This document shows, in pieces, positions 59,694 through 64,000 of a DNA stretch of 64,000 bases. Below the pieces are notes generated by a model. The model saw nothing but the letters and a program-made list of their open reading frames with translations. It ran no database searches and was not told where the DNA came from. Made by a program: the position numbers and the translations under genes. The stretch lies in the NCBI GenBank assembly GCA_020466095.1, contig CM035806.1, forward strand, positions 20,493,571-20,557,570, in the 5' to 3' direction. How positions within the stretch are numbered: position 1 is the first letter of the stretch; each line of letters starts with the position of its first letter. The DNA comes from Chlorops oryzae (Eukaryota; Arthropoda; Insecta; Diptera; Chloropidae).

Positions 59694-60579
59694 TTTGAAG
59701 AACCCCATTAAGCTAAATAAAACAACGTTTTGACCACTAACGGAATGAGTATTGTAAATCGATATGATATCGTCAATATTAAATATGTAGGTATGTCTCA
59801 AACAGTTTCTTTTGTTCTGTAATTCTCTATTACATTGGTGTGCACATTTTTAGGGCTCAATTTACATACATATTTGTGATTCCTCAAGCCATGATATGAG
59901 AAAGTCATAACGATGTTATGAGAGCTCAAAGGTATTTATATAAAAAAGTAAAATGGAGGGTTGATATAAAAATAACGGAAGTTAAATAACTACATTGGTG
60001 CGAATTCGTTGAACAAAAAAAAAAAAAAAACACAATCTCTGCACTTTCTTTTCTATGAGGTAAATCGAAATTCGAATTGCGCCAGCACGCTTTTCCTATA
60101 AAAAAAATATTTTTACCATACACTTATATTTTCTCCAACTGAAAAAATCTGCATTTATCTGAAGTAATAAACATTTAAGATTTTATTTATATTTATTTAA
60201 AACACGTGCCGGAATTTTGGGCTTGCCCTTAAAAAGCGATAAGAAATCCTTTGCTCAATATAAAATGCTATGAAAAGCACTCATTTATGATGGCGGCTTT
60301 AGTAAGCGGTGGAAAAATATTATGAAATTTCTTGTACGAATGGCTGAAGACGACTGTGGCGGACTGATTGATATACATATTTAGAAGCTCAAAAGGAGCA
60401 ATGCGTATCAGTGATTTTAATCTCAAGGAAATGCACATTTTGATAGAAATTATGACCTGCCTGCCACTCGACTCGACATCCATCTAATGTTAACTAGAAT
60501 GTAGGACATCTGAGCAGAAGCATTCTAAATAACTGATATATTCTTACCATAATAATATTGTATATACATTTTCTTTTAG
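59694..60579. other. Non-genic AT-rich DNA
   Basis: No supported gene. A-run at 60014-60030. Confidence 0.45.
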
Positions 60580-60622
60580 ATTGATGATGACATCGGAAGC
60601 ACCTGGGGCCTTTCTTATTTGA
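60580..60622 (+). CDS. Candidate exon (43 nt) with consensus splice sites
   Basis: Preceded by TATACATTTTCTTTTAG and followed by GTAAGT. Only one frame is open through it, reading IDDDIGSTWGLSYL and leaving one base. Joined to the next block it stays open. The 58-nt gap (60623-60680) ends TTAATTTTCAG and has the typical size of short fly introns. No function is recognised, and chance cannot be ruled out. Confidence 0.3.
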
Positions 60623-60680
60623 GTAAGTTAATGTGAGCCTCTCTATATGCTTATCCTTACGATTTGTAATTAATTTTCAG

Positions 60681-60855
60681 AAATCAATCTTGTGCCATCA
60701 AGTTTGAGGAGCCGAAATAACTTTTTGAAGCACATACTCGTGTGGCTTGCCCGTTGAAAGGATACACAATGATTTTTTCCAGATGGACCATTTAGTTGAC
60801 CATGTCCATTGTACTCGATTGATCCATTAATTGTGCTATGTACCTAATTGTTGGT
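60681..60855 (+). CDS. Candidate last exon or UTR exon
   Basis: Continues the frame from 60622 as KINLVPSSLRSRNNFLKHIL and stops at TGA 60755-60757. Further on, TTTTTTCCAG (60772-60781) and TTG-GTAAGT (donor at 60856) bound a second block (60782-60855) that has stops in all frames, so if spliced it would be non-coding. Upstream coding sequence was not found. Confidence 0.25.
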
Positions 60856-60980
60856 AAGTAAAATACTTTATTAAGCATTAATAACAAACACGAAGGCTCT
60901 TGCAATGGCAGAGAAGAGGCTTTCGTTTAAACGTACCTAAAATGCTTAAACATTTTTTGCTGCAGCTAGTGATTCTCAAA

Positions 60981-61045
60981 CAGTTTCCTCGTAAGCGAAC
61001 ACATTTTTCGGTCCCGTAGGTACCCGGTTAACAAGGAATAAACTG
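60981..61045. mobile_element. Truncated Tc1/pogo-like MITE
   Basis: CAGTTTCCTCGTAAGCGAAC, TTCGGTCCCGTAGGTACCCG and AATAAACTG-TT match the right half of the 57177 and 20528 elements. The left half is missing. Confidence 0.55.
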
Positions 61046-61770
61046 TTATTAGAAACAAAATTGTTATTTACCGCATTCTTCAATTCGGGACTTCAAATTA
61101 TAAACGTAACAGTCACGTCCGTTTGGAAATGCCCATATGGGTTCGTTTACGATAAAGGGTTGAAAATAATTGATGCTAAAAGATAGCTGAGGGATTTTTC
61201 GTAGATAATCAAGAACAACTTTCATCATTTACATCCAATCACTTCGCTTCGGTTGCTTTCTTCGGTTCTGCATACTTGCTATACACCAAATGTATGGCGT
61301 AGTAGGCAGTCAACGATTTCATAGAAAAACAAAATTGTTTTTCATTTTTGCCTATCAACTACTCTGTACACTGCGTGCCATACAATACTATTGTATGCTG
61401 CGTGCCTAGTAAATACAAAGCCCGCCTGGGGTCTCATCTCTAAGCTTATTTCTCTCTTAAAATTCCTGACTGGTGTGTTTTTGGCCTTATTTCCTATAAG
61501 TGCAAAAAGTTTTCAAGACAAAAAAGGATAAATGTTTGAAATTAATGGCAGTTTTTGAAGAGAGAACACGTCCCTGTTTACATTAAGAGTGACACTGCAA
61601 GGATACACATAAGAGTGGCGGAAACGAAATACATTCCATCTCCGTCACTCTCATGTGTTTCCTTCCAGTGTCTCGCGGCTTGTCTCCCTGTTTAAGCCGG
61701 GACCAAGAATCGTAACTTCAGATTTTACAAAATCACGCAAGCTTTTCCGTTATGCGGTGGATATCCTTTT
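61046..61770. other. Non-genic spacer
   Basis: No supported gene. Two diverged CATACTTGCTATACACC/CATACAATACTATTG blocks near 61270-61400 are unassigned. Confidence 0.4.
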
Positions 61771-62669
61771 TATACCCGACACACTCTGTCGAGGGTATAT
61801 TGCGTTTGTGTGGTTGTGTGTAACACCCAGAACCAGTCGAGATAGACCATACAAAATATATATAGAAATGATCAGCGTCACTAGGAGATTCGATTTAGAC
61901 ATGTCCGTCTGTCTGTCCGTCTGTCTGTCCGTCTGTCTGTATACAGTTATCTTATCGAAGGAGTTGAGCTATCTCGACAAAATTTGGTATGCGCGGTCAC
62001 GGCGACATGAGTAAGAACAAGTTCGAGAATGGACCCGATCGAACCATTTTTAGGGGTACCTCCAGTACTAGGGTCTGTTACGAAAATCACAAAAACTGCA
62101 CTAAAATCGAAGTTTTTCAACACATTGAAATGAAATTTGATATTTGAACATGTTTCAAGGCAAGTAATACGATTTCCAAAAATTTTAAAAGTGGGCGTTT
62201 CAGAAGGGCGTTTTTCGAAAATTGTCCCCTACACCCGAAATTCAAATGAGACTTGAACGAAATTTGGCACTTATGCTTCCTTTGTAGCCATAAACATCCT
62301 CCCAAAAGGAGTTTCCTTGATCGGTCCATTATTAAGGGTACTTCCAGTACTAGGGTCTGTCACAAATATCCCAAAACTGCCTCAAAATCGGACTTTATTG
62401 AAATATTTCAATGAAACTTAGAATTTGAGTGCATATTTAAGCCTCCGATTAGAATTGCAAAAAAAATGGAAAAGTGGGCGTGGCAAAGGGGCGGTTTTCA
62501 TAAAGAAATTTAACAAAAGTCGGTATATGGGGCCCCTAATGGCCTTCAAAACCTCTTGAATATTCTTACTTAGTGGTCCTGTTTTTTGGGCGTGGTTCAA
62601 AAATTATTTAAACATGTGTGTCTGTGTCGGGTATTTTATTGTCAGGCTCGCCTGACTATAACACCCTTA
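61771..62669 (+). mobile_element. DINE-1-like element, full copy G
   Basis: Starts TATACCCGACACACTCTGTC with a slightly shortened 5' hairpin. GTCT/GTCC units are at 61906-61940. Internal ACTAGGGTCTGT repeats lie at 62067 and 62349, and GTGGGCGTTT/GTGGGCGTGG at 62191 and 62475. An extra TTTTTTGGGCGTGGTTC lies near 62583. It ends in CAGGCTCGCCTGAC and CCCTTAC followed by a T22-type run. Confidence 0.8.
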
Positions 62670-62989
62670 CTTTTTTTTTTTTTTTTTTTTTGAGCTTGGA
62701 AATATTTTTGTTGGCTTCTTTTTTGCCTTTTATTTAAGCCTCTTCTGCGGAAAAGTTGTATTAACCCTGAATAAGATAAGAAGTATGTATATGTCAGGCT
62801 TATGTTTCCTTAACATGCATTTAATCCTCTGTTCGAATTCTATTCTACTATTCTGATCCTTATGTACATTGTATAAATTTCCAATGGATGGATCCACCCC
62901 CAACCCAATGTAAAAAAAAATTCGACCCAAACACATTTCAATCTCCATTGAAAGAATTCATGGCCAAGCCGAAAATGGAAAAGCCGAAT

Positions 62990-63175
62990 CGAAAATTCAT
63001 ATTGATAATTATGCTCAATTTCAGTGCAACTCGATTGTGCTTGTATTGTGGAGCCTGCGAATCCGTTTTCAATCGCTCTATTAAAGGCAAATGCAAAATT
63101 AGGCGCTTGCAGGCAATGAAGCGAAATTGACGCACTTAAGAGCCAATTAAAGTCGGATTGGCTGTTATGCGAATG
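62990..63175. repeat. Segment P2', partner of 4028-4226
   Basis: GATAATTATGCTCAATTTCA, GAATCCGTTTTCAATCGCTC, GGCAAATGCAAAATTAGGCG and GCACTTAAGAGCCAATTAAA are in the same order as in the left copy. Confidence 0.5.
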
Positions 63176-64000
63176 AAACTTCATTTTTACATATACATAT
63201 ATATATATATGTATATATATCTTGCTTCATATAGCCAATTGAAGGCTCCGAGTTTAATTGCAACAGAAATTCGATAGCAGTTCGAGCTGGGATGATATAA
63301 AGGCATCTAATTATAGTTGATTTGGATTTGGACTTTGACCGGAAAATTAGCAATTTCAAATTGGTACAACACAGCAGACCATCGGTGGCCAAAACACGCG
63401 TCCGTACGGACGTAATAAATGAAAAGGAATATTTGAAATGCCTTGTCGATTGTCTTTGAGTATTGAACAGAACTGCTGGATTTGATTCCATAAATGAGCA
63501 CACTGTCCAGCAAAGTTGATGTCTATTAGAGAATAATATGTAGAAGTATGTGTGTGTGAGTGCGATTTAATTGGGAGTAATAAAGAAAATTTGTGATTGA
63601 AATCTGCAATGTTTTTGAGATTTCGATCACCCTAAAAGTTTAATACAACGAACACAACCATTTGAATGCGTGTTTATATATATATTAACCCCAACAGGAA
63701 AAGTCACCCCTAACCTGTTTTGAGCCGACAAGAACAAATAAGAATTGATTGTGTTCAGCAAATTTAACACCCGTCCTTAAATGGGTTAAAAACAAAACGA
63801 TGACGCTTGGGTTATTTTGGATCCGCCAAGCGTTTCATTTCGAAGGAGACGTTTTTTATGACGCTTGTACACGAACTGACAGCGACAGTGACGTCTTCGG
63901 TGACTTTGTCACTCTAGAGAGTGTGATATGTGTATGTGTTTGTGAATAATGCACTCCCCTGCAGTAAATGTTACCGATCGTGGGTCGATCTTAAAGGCGT
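63176..64000. other. Non-genic DNA
   Basis: A TATATATG-type palindromic microsatellite lies at 63191-63222. No supported gene to the window edge. Confidence 0.45.

Overview
The window looks like intergenic or deep intronic DNA of a higher fly. The evidence is an AT-rich base composition, long CATA, CT and GTCT microsatellites, many dispersed copies of a DINE-1/mini-me-like element with a GTCY tract, and short Tc1/pogo-like palindromic elements. A tephritid-type (true fruit fly) genome is my best guess, but the species cannot be named from the sequence. No host protein-coding gene is certain. Only two places look even weakly like host exons: a 90-codon frame behind a splice-acceptor-like site at 46460-46732, and a pair of short exon-like blocks with a 58-nt intron at 60580-60855.

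Almost everything recognisable is mobile DNA. The main element is a nearly complete non-LTR retrotransposon (about 32527-37454). It is bounded by a 14-bp direct repeat and carries ORF1 (coiled coil plus RNA-binding-like domain) and ORF2 (APE-type endonuclease, reverse transcriptase, C-terminal CCHC finger). ORF2 is broken once, in an A8 run. ORF1 ends on a canonical A-AAA-AAC slippery heptamer that leads into the -1 frame, where ORF2 is open. A second, decayed I-like LINE (RNase H domain, minus strand, 12391-13991) lies inside a larger transposon.

Layout. 0.5-2.1 kb: long foldback repeat. 2.8-3.6, 16.3-17.2, 21.6-21.8, 31.5-32.5, 42.4-43.1, 46.2 and 61.8-62.7 kb: DINE-1-like copies, full or partial. 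7.9-8.5 kb: CT tract. 10.1-11.3 kb: inverted-repeat element containing a second, 800-bp CT tract. 12.05-13.4 kb: imperfect direct duplication that looks like noisy-read assembly. 12.16-14.62 kb and 57.78-59.10 kb: two Transib-like elements with 5-bp CGNCG target duplications. 17-21, 26, 30, 47, 57 and 61 kb: short palindromic DNA transposons. 21.0-21.4 kb: CATA array. 39.2-40.55 kb: second foldback element. 50.4-51.2 kb: repeats shared with 23.8-25.0 kb. 52.9-53.3 kb: hAT-like element with 8-bp duplication. 56.5-59.7 kb: nested stack of at least three transposons.

The most notable structure is the 57778-59098 element. Its two ends carry a CACAGTG-type heptamer and an A-rich nonamer, separated by 12 bp at one end and 23 bp at the other. 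This is the layout of V(D)J recombination signals, and the ends are flanked by identical CGTCG.
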